From assembly GCF_002927635.1 (NCBI RefSeq), contig NZ_PRDS01000002.1:1-64000 (forward strand): DNA of 64,000 bases, given 5' to 3'. Made by a program: the position numbers and the translations under genes. The stretch's first letter is position 1; the number at the start of each line of letters is the position of its first letter. The notes beneath the pieces were generated by a model that did not search any database, was not told the DNA's origin, and saw nothing but the letters and a program-made list of their open reading frames with translations. Of this stretch, positions 25,054 through 33,809 are shown in pieces. This DNA is from Albidovulum inexpectatum. GTDB lineage: Bacteria > Pseudomonadota > Alphaproteobacteria > Rhodobacterales > Rhodobacteraceae.

Positions 25054-25608
25054 TCACTTGTGACGGATCGTCGTGCCCGTCCATGCCGGCGGGTCCGAGG
25101 CGGGAAAGCTTTCCTCGTCGGCCTCCAGCACGGGGTCGAAGCTGTCCGCGTTCAGGTCGCGCGCGCCCTCGGCTTCGACGCCTCGGTACAGATCGTGGGC
25201 CGAGCCCGGTCGCGGCAGCCCGCCGATCCACGAGGCACCGGGGGCATCCGCGCCACGATACAGACGATGCGCCGATCGTCCCGCCCAAGGGTTGCGCCGG
25301 CGCGGCGGGTCCTCGCGCACGATATAGCGCCAGTTCTGGCGTTCGGCGAAATCCACCGCGCTTGTCCGGTCGGGAAAACGCAGGCGGATCGTACGATAGG
25401 GGTCGGTGCCTTGGCGCCAGCCCATCAGCGGGTCGATGCCGCCGTCGGACCAGGGCTCGAATTCCAGGATCCACTCGTCGCGCCTTGGTCCCGATTGGGT
25501 CGCCGAGCGCGAGGGCCTGTAGATGATCGCCATGGGCACGTCGTCCGACACCAGATCGGTGCCCGGAATGCGTGGACGATATGGCGGTCTGTTATGGCCT
25601 TGGCTCAT
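25054..25608 (-). CDS. NDUFS4-domain protein with tandem repeat and ESFPASDPPAW tail
   Basis: A 184-residue protein, last gene of the leftward quality-control operon. Residues 26-100 match the complex I accessory subunit NDUFS4 (ETC complex I 18-kDa) fold: IYRPSRSATQSG, WILEFEP, DPLMGW and AVDFAERQNWRYIV. A basic stretch then leads to two copies of a 15-residue repeat, SAHxLYRGxxAxGAx, at 112-126 and 136-150 (period 24). The acidic C-terminal EESFPASDPPAWTG motif recurs in other small bacterial proteins. A true complex I role is unlikely given the location; the function is unknown. GGAGGTGGAACG precedes the ATG at 25608. Confidence 0.75.
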   Translation of the reverse strand: MSQGHNRPPYRPRIPGTDLVSDDVPMAIIYRPSRSATQSGPRRDEWILEFEPWSDGGIDPLMGWRQGTDPYRTIRLRFPDRTSAVDFAERQNWRYIVREDPPRRRNPWAGRSAHRLYRGADAPGASWIGGLPRPGSAHDLYRGVEAEGARDLNADSFDPVLEADEESFPASDPPAWTGTTIRHK

Positions 25609-25645
25609 CGTTCCACCTCCTTTCCAAGCTGCGGACAGGCGCCCG

Positions 25646-26764
25646 TCACGATAGCGCTTTCTGGATCCGGTCGCGATCCTCGATCGGCTGGGGCACGCGG
25701 ATCGTGGCGGCCAGCGTGACGCGGATCGCCTCGACCGTGCAGCGGTCTTCGGGCAGATCGGCTTCGCTCAGGCGCTGGCGCAGGAAGTCATGCGCCGCGT
25801 CCGCGATGCGCTTGACCTCGTCTTCTTCGATATCCAGGAAGGCCGCCACCTGCTGGGGCGTGTCTCCCTCGATATCCAGCCGTTCGACGACCTTGCGCCA
25901 CAGCGCCGGCATGTCGGCCATCGCCCGGTGCAGCTGGACCGAGGTCTCGTGTTCGACAAGCGTGGTCTCGGGGTCTTCGCTTTCGGGATCTGCGATCAGT
26001 TCCTCGAGCAGCAAAGCGTCATCGGGCTGATAGAATTCGAACATCTCCTGATCGGACTCGGTCGGGTCCTGCGCGGGCTCGCGAGGTGCCTCTTCCAGAG
26101 GTTCGGCATCTTCGGGTACCGCACGACGCGCGGCGCGGGCTTCCTCCAGGATCGTCCGGTGCGCGATCTTCATCAGCCAGTCGCCGACCGAGAATTCGGT
26201 CGGGCGATCCTCGAAGGTTTCCAGGCCGTTGAGTATCACGGCATCGACAAGACCGCGCACCGTCAGACGACCCGCCGGGACGCGGCCTGACGCTTCCAGG
26301 TAGGTCAGTTCGCGCCGTACCGCATCGTAGACGGCGTCCAGGTGCTCCTCGATCAAGTCGAAATACAGCGCGCGGCGCTGGGCCTCGGCCGCGTCGCGGG
26401 CAGGCGGAAGCAGCTCGCCCAGCCGGGCCCGACGCGCCGGGCGTTTGAATTCGGGTTCGTGGCGCAGATGCGCCAGATGGCGTTCAAGCCGCTTGCGCAG
26501 ATCGGCAAAAGCCTTGCGCAGAACGGGCTCGACTTCAAAGCCCTCCTCCTGCGCCGCGATGACGCCCGAGGGCAGCTGCAGGCGCAGGCTGGCATGGATC
26601 CGCTTCTTGCCGCGGGTCTGGGTCACGGTCGCTTCCAGCCGCACCAGCTCGGGGCGGAAACGTTCAAGTCGCGGTTCGATCTGACGGATTTCTTCGGCGA
26701 TGACTTCGGGCGCGCGCAGCTCGCCATGGGAATCGAGATTGCGGAATGCCGTGATGGTCTTCAT
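25646..26764 (-). CDS. fusion of an HPF/RaiA-like ribosome-binding domain with a sigma-70-like module
   Basis: A 372-residue protein with an unusual architecture. Residues about 20-110 resemble the hibernation-promoting factor/RaiA fold (HGELRAPEVIAEEI, then VRLEATVTQTRGKKRIHASLR-type strands). Residues 132-210 resemble sigma-70 region 2 (DLIEEHLDAVYDAVRRELTY, VDAVILNGLETF, FSVGDWLMKIAHRTI). An acidic linker spans 211-270. Residues 273-332 resemble sigma region 4 (HRAMADMPALWRKVVERL, DTPQQVAAFLDIEEDEVKRI). The ATG at 26764 follows AAAGGAGG. It lies downstream of clpG/clpK in the same direction. Ribosome binding, core polymerase binding or both are inference from fold resemblance. Confidence 0.75.
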   Translation of the reverse strand: MKTITAFRNLDSHGELRAPEVIAEEIRQIEPRLERFRPELVRLEATVTQTRGKKRIHASLRLQLPSGVIAAQEEGFEVEPVLRKAFADLRKRLERHLAHLRHEPEFKRPARRARLGELLPPARDAAEAQRRALYFDLIEEHLDAVYDAVRRELTYLEASGRVPAGRLTVRGLVDAVILNGLETFEDRPTEFSVGDWLMKIAHRTILEEARAARRAVPEDAEPLEEAPREPAQDPTESDQEMFEFYQPDDALLLEELIADPESEDPETTLVEHETSVQLHRAMADMPALWRKVVERLDIEGDTPQQVAAFLDIEEDEVKRIADAAHDFLRQRLSEADLPEDRCTVEAIRVTLAATIRVPQPIEDRDRIQKALS

Positions 26765-26800
26765 CTCGAGTCCTCCTTTCATTCGACAATTCCGGGGTAT

Positions 26801-26825
26801 CCGGATGCGGGGACCCCGCATCCGG
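26801..26825 (-). other. perfect palindrome between clpG/clpK and the HPF-sigma gene
   Basis: CCGGATGCGGGG (26801-26812) and CCCCGCATCCGG (26814-26825) form a 12-bp inverted repeat around a single base. Read on the minus strand no T run follows. It looks more like an intercistronic processing or stability hairpin, or a protein site, than a terminator. Confidence 0.6.
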
Positions 26826-26853
26826 CAACGATGTTGATCGGGCCGTCAGACGA

Positions 26854-29673
26854 TCAGGCCGAGGCCGGAGCGTCCGAGCCCTTTTCCTTTTCCGAGGACT
26901 CCTCGGCCTTCGGTGCTTCCTTGCGCTCGAGCTTTTCGAAGACGATCTTCTGATCGTCACCCGACCAGCGCACGCGGACCTTGTCGCCATCCTCGATGCG
27001 GCCCGAGAGCATCTCGCGGGCAAGCTCGGTCTCCAGCTCGTGCCGGATCAGGCGGCGCAGCTCGCGGGCACCGAATTCGGGCCGGAAGCCGACGGCGGCG
27101 AAGTGATCGACCACGCTTTCGTCGAATTCCAGCTCGACACCCTGGCCCATGGCCGTCCGCTTGACGCGGTTCAGCTGCAGCTCGACGATCTGACGGATCT
27201 CCTGCTTGTTCAGCGAATGGAAGACGATGATCTCGTCGATCCGGTTGATGAACTCGGGCCGGAAATGGCCACGCAGGACCTCCATCAACTCGGCCTTCTG
27301 CTTGGCCTCGTCGAACTCCTTGGTGCCGCGCTTGGTCAGGTTTCGCTGGATGATGTCCGAGCCGAGGTTCGAGGTCGCGATGATGATGGTGTTCGAGAAG
27401 TCCACCACGCGCCCCTTGCCATCGGTCAGACGGCCATCGTCAAAGACCTGCAACAGGATGTTGTAGACATCCGGATGGGCCTTTTCGATCTCGTCCAGCA
27501 GCACCACCGAGTAGGGCCGGCGACGGACCTTCTCGGTCAGCTGGCCGCCTTCCTCATAGCCGACATAGCCCGGGGGCGCACCGACCAGGCGCGCGACAGC
27601 GTGACGCTCGCCATATTCGGACATGTCGATGCGGATCAGCGCATCCTCGTCGCCAAAGATGACCTCGGCCAGCGTCTTGGCCAGCTCGGTCTTGCCGACG
27701 CCCGTGGGCCCAAGGAACAGGAAGGTCGCGGTGGGACCGCTGCCTTCGCGCAGGCCGGCGCGGGCCAGCCGGACGGCGTCGGCCACGGCCCGGATGGCCT
27801 CTTCCTGACCGATCACGCGTTCATGCAGCTTCTCTTCCAGCTTCAGCAGCTTGTCCTTTTCCTCGGTCGTCAGTTCGGTCACGGGCACGCCGGTGATCTT
27901 GCTGACGATCTGGGCGACATGGTCGGCGCGCACTTCGGCCGTGGCCGAGGCACGGTCGCGCTTCCAGCTTTCCAGAAGCTCGTCCAGCTCCTTCTGCTTG
28001 GCTTCAAGCTCGCGCTTCAGCTCGGCCGCACGGTCGAACTGCTTGCGCGCCGAGGCATAGTCCAGCTCGCGCTTGATCTGCTCGACCTCGGCCTCCAGCT
28101 CCTGCACGTCCACCGGACGCGCCGTGGCGCTGATCTTCACCCGGGCGGCAGCCTGGTCGATCAGGTCGATCGCCTTGTCGGGCATGAAGCGGCCGGTGAT
28201 ATAGCGATCGGCAAGTTCGGCCGCGGCGACGATCGCCTCGTCCGTGATCTGCACCTTGTGGTGGCTTTCCAGCGAGTCGCGCAGGCCGCGCAGGATCATG
28301 ATGGTCTGCGCCACCGTGGGTTCCTCGACATAGACCGGCTGGAAACGGCGCTCGAGCGCGGCATCCTTCTCGATATATTTCTGATACTCGCTCAGCGTCG
28401 TCGCACCGATCAGGTTCAGCTCGCCGCGCGCCAGCGCTGGCTTGAAGACGTTGGCAATGTCCAGCCCGCCTTCGCCGCCACCCTGGCCGGCCCCCACGAT
28501 CGTGTGGATCTCGTCGATGAACAGGATCAGGGTGTCCTTGTGATCCTGGATTTCCTTCAGGATCTTCTGGACGCGTTCCTCGAATTCACCGCGATATTTC
28601 GACCCGGCCACCATCGAGTTGATGTTCAGCTCGACCAGGCGCTTGCCGCGCAGGGCCTCGGGCACCTCGCCCGCGACGATCCGCTGTGCCAGGCCTTCGA
28701 CGATGGCGGTCTTGCCGACGCCGGGTTCGCCGATCAGGACCGGGTTGTTCTTCTTGCGGCGGGCAAGAACCTCGATCGTGGTTTCGATCTCGCGGGCGCG
28801 GCCGATGACCGGGTCCAGCTTGCCTTCCCGTGCCAGTTTGGTCAGGTCGCGGCTGTACTGGTCAAGGTCGGGCGTGTCCGAAGGCGGTTCGACGCGGCCT
28901 TCCTCGGCGCCGCGGCCCACGACCTTGGTGACCTGCTGACGCAGGGCTTGCGGTGTCAGGCCCAGCTTGCGCAGCATCTCGGCCGCCAGACCTTCGCCTT
29001 CCTCGGCCAGACCGATCAGCAGGTGTTCGGGGCCGACATAGGAATGGCCAAGCTCGTTCGATGCGATGAAGGCGCGGTTCAGCGCGTCCTTCAGGCGCGG
29101 GCTGACACCGATCTCGGTGCCTTCGGGCAGCGGGTCGCCCTTCTTGGAGTCCGCCTCGATCTGACGGCGCAGATCGTCGGCATCCAGCTTGACCTGCGAC
29201 AGCAGGGTGCGCACGACGTCCGACTTGGTCAGCGCATGCAGCAGATGTTCGGTGTCCACCTCGCGGCGGCCGAATTCATGCGCTTTCTGAGCCGCATCCT
29301 GCAACAGCTTGTTTGCCTGCTCGCTCAGCCGGTCGGCGATGTTCACGCCACCCGATCGGCGGCCATGCGCGCGGCGCGGGGCTTCGTCGCCAAAGGCCGC
29401 GTCGACCACATCGTCATCGCGTGCGATGTCGTCGCCGATGCGCGGTGCCCGCCGGTCGAAGATGCTGCCGATTCCGCTGTCGCCGAAGAATTCATCAAAC
29501 AGCGAACTGCGGCCGAAAAGCGATTCCAGCGGCGAGGTGCTGCGCCCGGACCGGCGCACCATTTCGCGGTAATGCTGGTCGCAAAGTTCCATGTTCTGGA
29601 CCTTGCCGTTGATCGAGGCGCGTACGCGCGCCGTGGCGGGACGTCCGCAGACATCACATTTTCCGTTCGCCAT
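26854..29673 (-). CDS. clpK: stand-alone AAA+ disaggregase ClpG/ClpK family
   Basis: A 939-residue two-ring AAA+ unfoldase of the heat-resistance ClpG/ClpK type, expected to dissolve protein aggregates. An N-terminal zinc-type motif (Cys6, Cys9, Cys31, His34) is followed by the SPLESLFG segment, a Clp_N double repeat (about 115-255) and AAA1 (Walker A 315-322 GEPGVGKT, Walker B near 386-390). A short UVR-like coiled-coil middle domain (about 525-575) and AAA2 (Walker A 655-662 GPTGVGKT) complete it. Where ClpC carries the VGF/IGF loop for ClpP, the sequence is [11 protein letters not shown], with no tripeptide of that kind, so action without ClpP is likely. It lies 68 bp after ftsH. Confidence 0.88.
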   Translation of the reverse strand: MANGKCDVCGRPATARVRASINGKVQNMELCDQHYREMVRRSGRSTSPLESLFGRSSLFDEFFGDSGIGSIFDRRAPRIGDDIARDDDVVDAAFGDEAPRRAHGRRSGGVNIADRLSEQANKLLQDAAQKAHEFGRREVDTEHLLHALTKSDVVRTLLSQVKLDADDLRRQIEADSKKGDPLPEGTEIGVSPRLKDALNRAFIASNELGHSYVGPEHLLIGLAEEGEGLAAEMLRKLGLTPQALRQQVTKVVGRGAEEGRVEPPSDTPDLDQYSRDLTKLAREGKLDPVIGRAREIETTIEVLARRKKNNPVLIGEPGVGKTAIVEGLAQRIVAGEVPEALRGKRLVELNINSMVAGSKYRGEFEERVQKILKEIQDHKDTLILFIDEIHTIVGAGQGGGEGGLDIANVFKPALARGELNLIGATTLSEYQKYIEKDAALERRFQPVYVEEPTVAQTIMILRGLRDSLESHHKVQITDEAIVAAAELADRYITGRFMPDKAIDLIDQAAARVKISATARPVDVQELEAEVEQIKRELDYASARKQFDRAAELKRELEAKQKELDELLESWKRDRASATAEVRADHVAQIVSKITGVPVTELTTEEKDKLLKLEEKLHERVIGQEEAIRAVADAVRLARAGLREGSGPTATFLFLGPTGVGKTELAKTLAEVIFGDEDALIRIDMSEYGERHAVARLVGAPPGYVGYEEGGQLTEKVRRRPYSVVLLDEIEKAHPDVYNILLQVFDDGRLTDGKGRVVDFSNTIIIATSNLGSDIIQRNLTKRGTKEFDEAKQKAELMEVLRGHFRPEFINRIDEIIVFHSLNKQEIRQIVELQLNRVKRTAMGQGVELEFDESVVDHFAAVGFRPEFGARELRRLIRHELETELAREMLSGRIEDGDKVRVRWSGDDQKIVFEKLERKEAPKAEESSEKEKGSDAPASA

Positions 29674-29741
29674 GGTTTTGTCTCCTTGTGATTATTCGTT
29701 TTCGATACTTGTCGGTTTTCCCGGTGCCGCCTTGATCCATG

Positions 29742-31577
29742 TCATGCGGCGGCCTCGGGTGTCTCTTTTCTGACCCTTTGCGCGATCTTCTGCAGATCGG
29801 CGTCATCCAGGGTTTCGCGCTCCAGCAGGTCGCGCGCGCTTTCTTCCAGCAGGTCGCGATTGGCCGAAAGGATCGCGATCGTCCGGTCAAAGACCTTGTC
29901 GATCAGGGCCTTGACGGCTGCGTCCATCCGTTCGGCCGTGGCCTCGGAATAGCGCCGGTTCAGCCAGCTGGACTGATCGCCCGTGCCCAGGAAGCCCGGC
30001 CGGTCGGTGTCATAGCTGACATGGCCCAGATCGGGATCCATGCCATAGCGGGCGACCATCGCGCGGGCGATATCGGTTGCCTTGACCAGGTCGTCGGCCG
30101 CGCCGGTGGACAGGTGGCCATAGATGATCTTTTCGGCCGCGCGACCACCCAGAAGGACCGCGATCTTGTTTTCTAGCTCTTCGCGCGTCATCAGAAAGCG
30201 GTCTTCCGTCGGCCGCTGGATCGTGTAGCCCAGCGCCCCGATCCCGCGCGGAATGATCGAGACCTTGTGCACCGGGTCCACGCCGGGCAGGGCCATCGCG
30301 ACCAGGGCGTGCCCCATCTCGTGATGGGCGACGATCTCGCGCTCGCGCGGGTTCAGGACGCGGTTCTTCTTCTCCAGGCCCGCGATGATGCGTTCGACGG
30401 CATTGTTGAAGTCGTCCATCGTCACCGCATCGGCGCCACGGCGGGTGGCCAGCAGGGCGGCCTCGTTCACCAGGTTCGCCAGATCCGCGCCGGAAAAGCC
30501 GGGCGTCAGGGCTGCGACCTTTTCGGCATCGACATCCGCGGCCAGCTTCACCTTCTTCATGTGAACCTTGAGGATGGCGATGCGGCCTTTCTTGTCCGGC
30601 TTGTCCACCAGGACCTGCCGGTCGAAGCGGCCCGCGCGCAGCAGGGCGGGGTCCAGGATCTCGGGCCGGTTGGTCGCGCCCAGAAGGACGATGCCCACCG
30701 ACGGGTCAAAGCCGTCGAGCTCGGTCAGAAGCTGGTTCAGCGTCTGCTCGCGCTCATCGTTGCCGCCAATCGGGCCGCCAGCGGTGCGGGCGCGACCCAG
30801 CGCATCCAGTTCGTCGATGAAGATGATGGCGGGTGCCGCCTTGCGGGCCTGTTCGAACAGATCGCGGACACGGGCGGCGCCGACGCCGACGAACATCTCG
30901 ACGAATTCGGAACCCGAAATCGACAGGAAGGTCACGCCTGCCTCGCCCGCGACGGCGCGCGCAAGAAGCGTCTTGCCCGTGCCCGGCGGGCCCACAAGCA
31001 GGACGCCCTTGGGAATGCGCGCGCCGAGACGGCCGTATTCGGCGGGGTTCTTGAGAAACTCGACGATCTCCTGCAGTTCGGCCTTGGCCTCGTCCACGCC
31101 GGCGACATCGTCAAAGGTCACGCCGGTTTCCTTTTCGACATAGACCTTGGCTCGGCTCTTGCCGATCTGCATGAAGCCGCCAAAGCCCTGCCTTTCGGCA
31201 AACTTGCGGAAGAACAGCATCCACAGGGCAAAGAAGACGAAGGCCGGTACAACCCACGACAACAGGTTCGACAGCCAGGTATTTTCCGGCACACCGGTGA
31301 TTTCGACGCCCTTGCGGTCGATCCGTTCCAGGATGGCGGGATCGACGATCGTGGTCACGAACTGGCTCTTGCCGTCAACCGGCGTGGTAAAGGTGCCCAC
31401 GATCCGGTCGGTGCCCACGGCGACCGACTGGATGCGGCCGTCGTCAAGATACTGCTCGAACTGGCTGTAGCTGATCGGGGCAACTGTCTTCCAGCTGGCA
31501 ATGATATCCTGGATGAAGATCACGGCCATGAAGGCCAGAACCCAGTACCAGATGTTAAATTCCGTCTTCTTTTCCAT
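29742..31577 (-). CDS. ftsH: ATP-dependent zinc metalloprotease FtsH (island copy)
   Basis: A membrane-anchored AAA+ protease, 611 residues. TM1 spans about 9-28, a periplasmic domain 30-100 and TM2 about 101-124. The AAA domain has Walker A GPPGTGKT at 196-203, Walker [11 protein letters not shown] and the SRH region. The zinc site HEMGH is at 419-423. The sequence [16 protein letters not shown] after TM2 is typical of FtsH proteins from heat-resistance loci and differs from what I expect of the essential housekeeping FtsH. It is the first gene of the leftward operon, with a heat-shock-like promoter about 40-67 bp upstream. Confidence 0.93.
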   Translation of the reverse strand: MEKKTEFNIWYWVLAFMAVIFIQDIIASWKTVAPISYSQFEQYLDDGRIQSVAVGTDRIVGTFTTPVDGKSQFVTTIVDPAILERIDRKGVEITGVPENTWLSNLLSWVVPAFVFFALWMLFFRKFAERQGFGGFMQIGKSRAKVYVEKETGVTFDDVAGVDEAKAELQEIVEFLKNPAEYGRLGARIPKGVLLVGPPGTGKTLLARAVAGEAGVTFLSISGSEFVEMFVGVGAARVRDLFEQARKAAPAIIFIDELDALGRARTAGGPIGGNDEREQTLNQLLTELDGFDPSVGIVLLGATNRPEILDPALLRAGRFDRQVLVDKPDKKGRIAILKVHMKKVKLAADVDAEKVAALTPGFSGADLANLVNEAALLATRRGADAVTMDDFNNAVERIIAGLEKKNRVLNPREREIVAHHEMGHALVAMALPGVDPVHKVSIIPRGIGALGYTIQRPTEDRFLMTREELENKIAVLLGGRAAEKIIYGHLSTGAADDLVKATDIARAMVARYGMDPDLGHVSYDTDRPGFLGTGDQSSWLNRRYSEATAERMDAAVKALIDKVFDRTIAILSANRDLLEESARDLLERETLDDADLQKIAQRVRKETPEAAA

Positions 31578-31616
31578 CGCTGTCCCCCTTTTTTCGCCCC
31601 GGCAGGCGCGTTACCG

Positions 31617-31644
31617 AGATGTGACCCAAAAACCACAATTCAAG
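31617..31644 (-). promoter_or_regulatory. RpoH (sigma-32)-like promoter of the ftsH-clpK operon
   Basis: On the minus strand CTTGAA (31644-31639), a 14-bp spacer and TCACATCT (31624-31617) resemble the heat-shock consensus CTTGAA / CCCCATNT. The predicted start gives a leader of about 33 nt before ftsH. Confidence 0.55.
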
Positions 31645-31771
31645 AGTGCGTGATCAAAAAAGTTCGCATTATGAGACTCTTTCGGGACCGACGCCCCGCG
31701 CAGCCCGGATTTGCCTTTGCGCCATGCGCAGATTAGAACGCGGATGAAACGTCGTGATGAAGGCAGGGCAT

Positions 31772-32719
31772 ATGGGACTTTCGCCTCGGCACCGGCTCCT
31801 GAACCTCGTGCAATCGGCGCTGCTGATTGGCGGAATGGCGATCCTTGCCTGGGTCATCGTGTCGGCCATCGCGGGGCCCGAGATGACGCTGGCCATCGTC
31901 GGCGGATCTGTTCTGGGCCTGCTGTTCCTGCCGGCGCTGCCAAAGCGTGTTCTGCTGAACGCATATGGCGCGCGGCCGCTGGGACGGCACGACTTTCCCG
32001 AAGGCGTCCAGATGGTCGAGAGGCTTGCGCAAAGGGCCGGGCTGCCAGCGGTGCCCGCCCTGTATTACGTGCCAAGCCAGATGCCGAACGCCTTTGCCCT
32101 TGGCACGCCCGAGGACAGCGCGATCTGCGTGACCGATGGCTTGCTGCGCATCTTGAACCGCAGGGAACTTGCCGGCGTTCTGGCCCACGAAGTTGCACAT
32201 ATCGTCAACCGCGACCTGTGGATCATGGGACTTGCCGATGCAATGTCGCGCGCGGTGTCGGTCGCCTCGTGGATGGGGCAGATGATCCTGCTGCTGAACC
32301 TGCCGCTGATCATGGTGGGCGTGGCGCATGTGCCATGGATCGTGCCGGTTGTGCTGATCTTTTCGCCAACCTTGATGGCCCTGCTGCAGCTGGCCCTGTC
32401 GCGCACGCGCGAATATGACGCCGATCGCGGCGCGGTCGAGCTGACCGGCGATCCCGAGGGGCTGGCCTCGGCGCTGAAGAAGCTTGAGCGGCGTCTGGGC
32501 CGCTTCTGGGAAGAGATGTTCCTTCCAGGCCGCCGCATCCCCGAACCCTCGCTGCTGCGCACCCATCCCCCGACCGAAGAACGCATCAGGCGGTTGCGCG
32601 AAATGGCGGCCGAGCTTGCGGGTCGCGATGGGGGCGACTGGCCTGCGGCGCCCTTGTCGATCGACCTTGCGCAGCCGCCGCGCCCGCCGCGTTTCGGCCC
32701 GTGGGGCGTCTATCGCTAG
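31772..32719 (+). CDS. M48 family membrane zinc metalloprotease (HtpX-like)
   Basis: A 315-residue membrane protease. Two predicted membrane segments lie near the N terminus (about 10-55) and two more after the active site. The zinc motif is HEVAH in GVLAHEVAHIVNRD, with the downstream glutamate in SRTREYDADRGAVEL. HtpX-type enzymes degrade misfolded membrane proteins together with FtsH, which is transcribed divergently. The ATG at 31772 has AAGGCAGGG upstream; an ATG at 31757 is also in frame. It belongs to the M48 type found in heat-resistance loci and is not a close match to E. coli HtpX. Confidence 0.85.
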   Translation: MGLSPRHRLLNLVQSALLIGGMAILAWVIVSAIAGPEMTLAIVGGSVLGLLFLPALPKRVLLNAYGARPLGRHDFPEGVQMVERLAQRAGLPAVPALYYVPSQMPNAFALGTPEDSAICVTDGLLRILNRRELAGVLAHEVAHIVNRDLWIMGLADAMSRAVSVASWMGQMILLLNLPLIMVGVAHVPWIVPVVLIFSPTLMALLQLALSRTREYDADRGAVELTGDPEGLASALKKLERRLGRFWEEMFLPGRRIPEPSLLRTHPPTEERIRRLREMAAELAGRDGGDWPAAPLSIDLAQPPRPPRFGPWGVYR

Positions 32720-32724
32720 GACCT

Positions 32725-32753
32725 CTTGAAAGCGGCGATCACGCTTCCTTTAT
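32725..32753 (+). promoter_or_regulatory. RpoH-like promoter of the Hsp20 operon
   Basis: CTTGAA at 32725-32730, a 16-bp spacer and CCTTTAT at 32747-32753 fit the alphaproteobacterial heat-shock consensus (CTTG-N17/18-CYTAT). The first Hsp20 gene starts about 200 bp downstream. The stretch 32754-32950 holds no convincing gene and could be a long, possibly temperature-responsive leader. Confidence 0.55.
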
Positions 32754-32961
32754 CGGATGTGAAACGCCCGACAGGGGTTTCGACAGACAGGCGACAGGTT
32801 CGGCTTTGCAGCGGACCAACGGCCATCGCCATAGGGGAGGCCGGGAGTCGCAGATGCTTGCCGTCGCGGATGCGGCGGGACCTGACGCATGTCCGTCCAC
32901 CATGGGCGTTCGCGACCGCGCGATGGCGCGGAACGAAAGACGCAACGGATGGAGGCATGTC

Positions 32962-33390
32962 ATGTTCTACCCTTCCTTTCCACGGCGCAGCGATCCGTTC
33001 GATCTGATGCAGGCGATGCTGCGCGACATGGACGATCTGTTTGGCCTTCGCGCCGAAACCGCAACCTTTCCCGCAGTGAATGTCTGGCAGGGTGATGAGG
33101 CCATCGCCATCACCGCCGAGATCCCGGGCGTGGACATTGCCGACCTGGATATCTCGGTAAAGGACAACGTCCTGACGATCTCGGGCGAACGCAAGCCGCC
33201 TGAACTGCCCGAAGGTGCGCGCTGGCACCGCAGCGAACGCAGCTATGGGCGCTTTGCCCGTTCCATCCGGCTGCCCTTTGCGGCCAGCGATGATCGCGTC
33301 GAGGCACGGCTGACCAATGGTGTCCTGCGTATCGTCGTGGCGCGGCCCGAGGAGGACAAGCCCCGGCGGATCGAGATCAAGGCGGCCTGA
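32962..33390 (+). CDS. small heat-shock protein Hsp20, copy 1
   Basis: A 142-residue alpha-crystallin-domain chaperone that holds unfolding proteins. The N-terminal FYPSFPRRSDPFDLM is followed by the alpha-crystallin core (about 38-130). The core contains ITAEIPGV, NVLTISGER and the A-x-x-x-NGVL motif (ARLTNGVLRIVV). A short C-terminal extension carries the IEI motif. GGAGG precedes the ATG at 32962. First of three consecutive hsp20 genes. Confidence 0.93.
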   Translation: MFYPSFPRRSDPFDLMQAMLRDMDDLFGLRAETATFPAVNVWQGDEAIAITAEIPGVDIADLDISVKDNVLTISGERKPPELPEGARWHRSERSYGRFARSIRLPFAASDDRVEARLTNGVLRIVVARPEEDKPRRIEIKAA

Positions 33391-33408
33391 GAGAAGGGAG
33401 AAGGAAAG

Positions 33409-33789
33409 ATGAGCACTGAAGTCACCCGCAAGTCGAATGGCGCGGACGAAGCCGTCAAGCGTGTGTATCGGCCCCTGACCGATATCGTCGAAACCGAAGA
33501 TGGCGTCACGCTGATGGTCGAGATGCCCGGCGTTGCGCCCGATGACGTGGACGTGACGCTGGAGAAACGGGTTCTGACGATCCGTGGCCGCGTTCATCCC
33601 GTTCGTTCGGACAAGCTGCGGCTTGCCTATGCCGAATATGGTGAAGGCGATTTCGAGCGTTCCTTCACCTTGTCCGAGGATTTCGACCCCGAACGTATCG
33701 AGGCAAAACTGTCGAACGGGGTGCTGACCCTGACCCTGCCGCGCGCGGCCGAAACGACCCCGCGCAAGATCTCGGTCAAGGCGGCGTGA
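33409..33789 (+). CDS. small heat-shock protein Hsp20, copy 2
   Basis: A 126-residue Hsp20 with a very short N-terminal arm, so the alpha-crystallin domain (about 20-120) makes up most of the protein. Core motifs are LMVEMPGVAPDDVDV, VLTIRGR and AKLSNGVLTLTLP, and the C-terminal extension carries KISVK. It lies 18 bp after copy 1. The short arm suggests a different oligomer size from its neighbours, perhaps forming mixed assemblies. Confidence 0.92.
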   Translation: MSTEVTRKSNGADEAVKRVYRPLTDIVETEDGVTLMVEMPGVAPDDVDVTLEKRVLTIRGRVHPVRSDKLRLAYAEYGEGDFERSFTLSEDFDPERIEAKLSNGVLTLTLPRAAETTPRKISVKAA

Positions 33790-33809
33790 GCAAGGAAAGG
33801 AGGCCAGTC

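Noticed and set aside
27040-29691. An 883-codon plus-strand frame opposite clpK
   Set aside because: Fully antisense to a conserved AAA+ gene, with no recognisable protein features.
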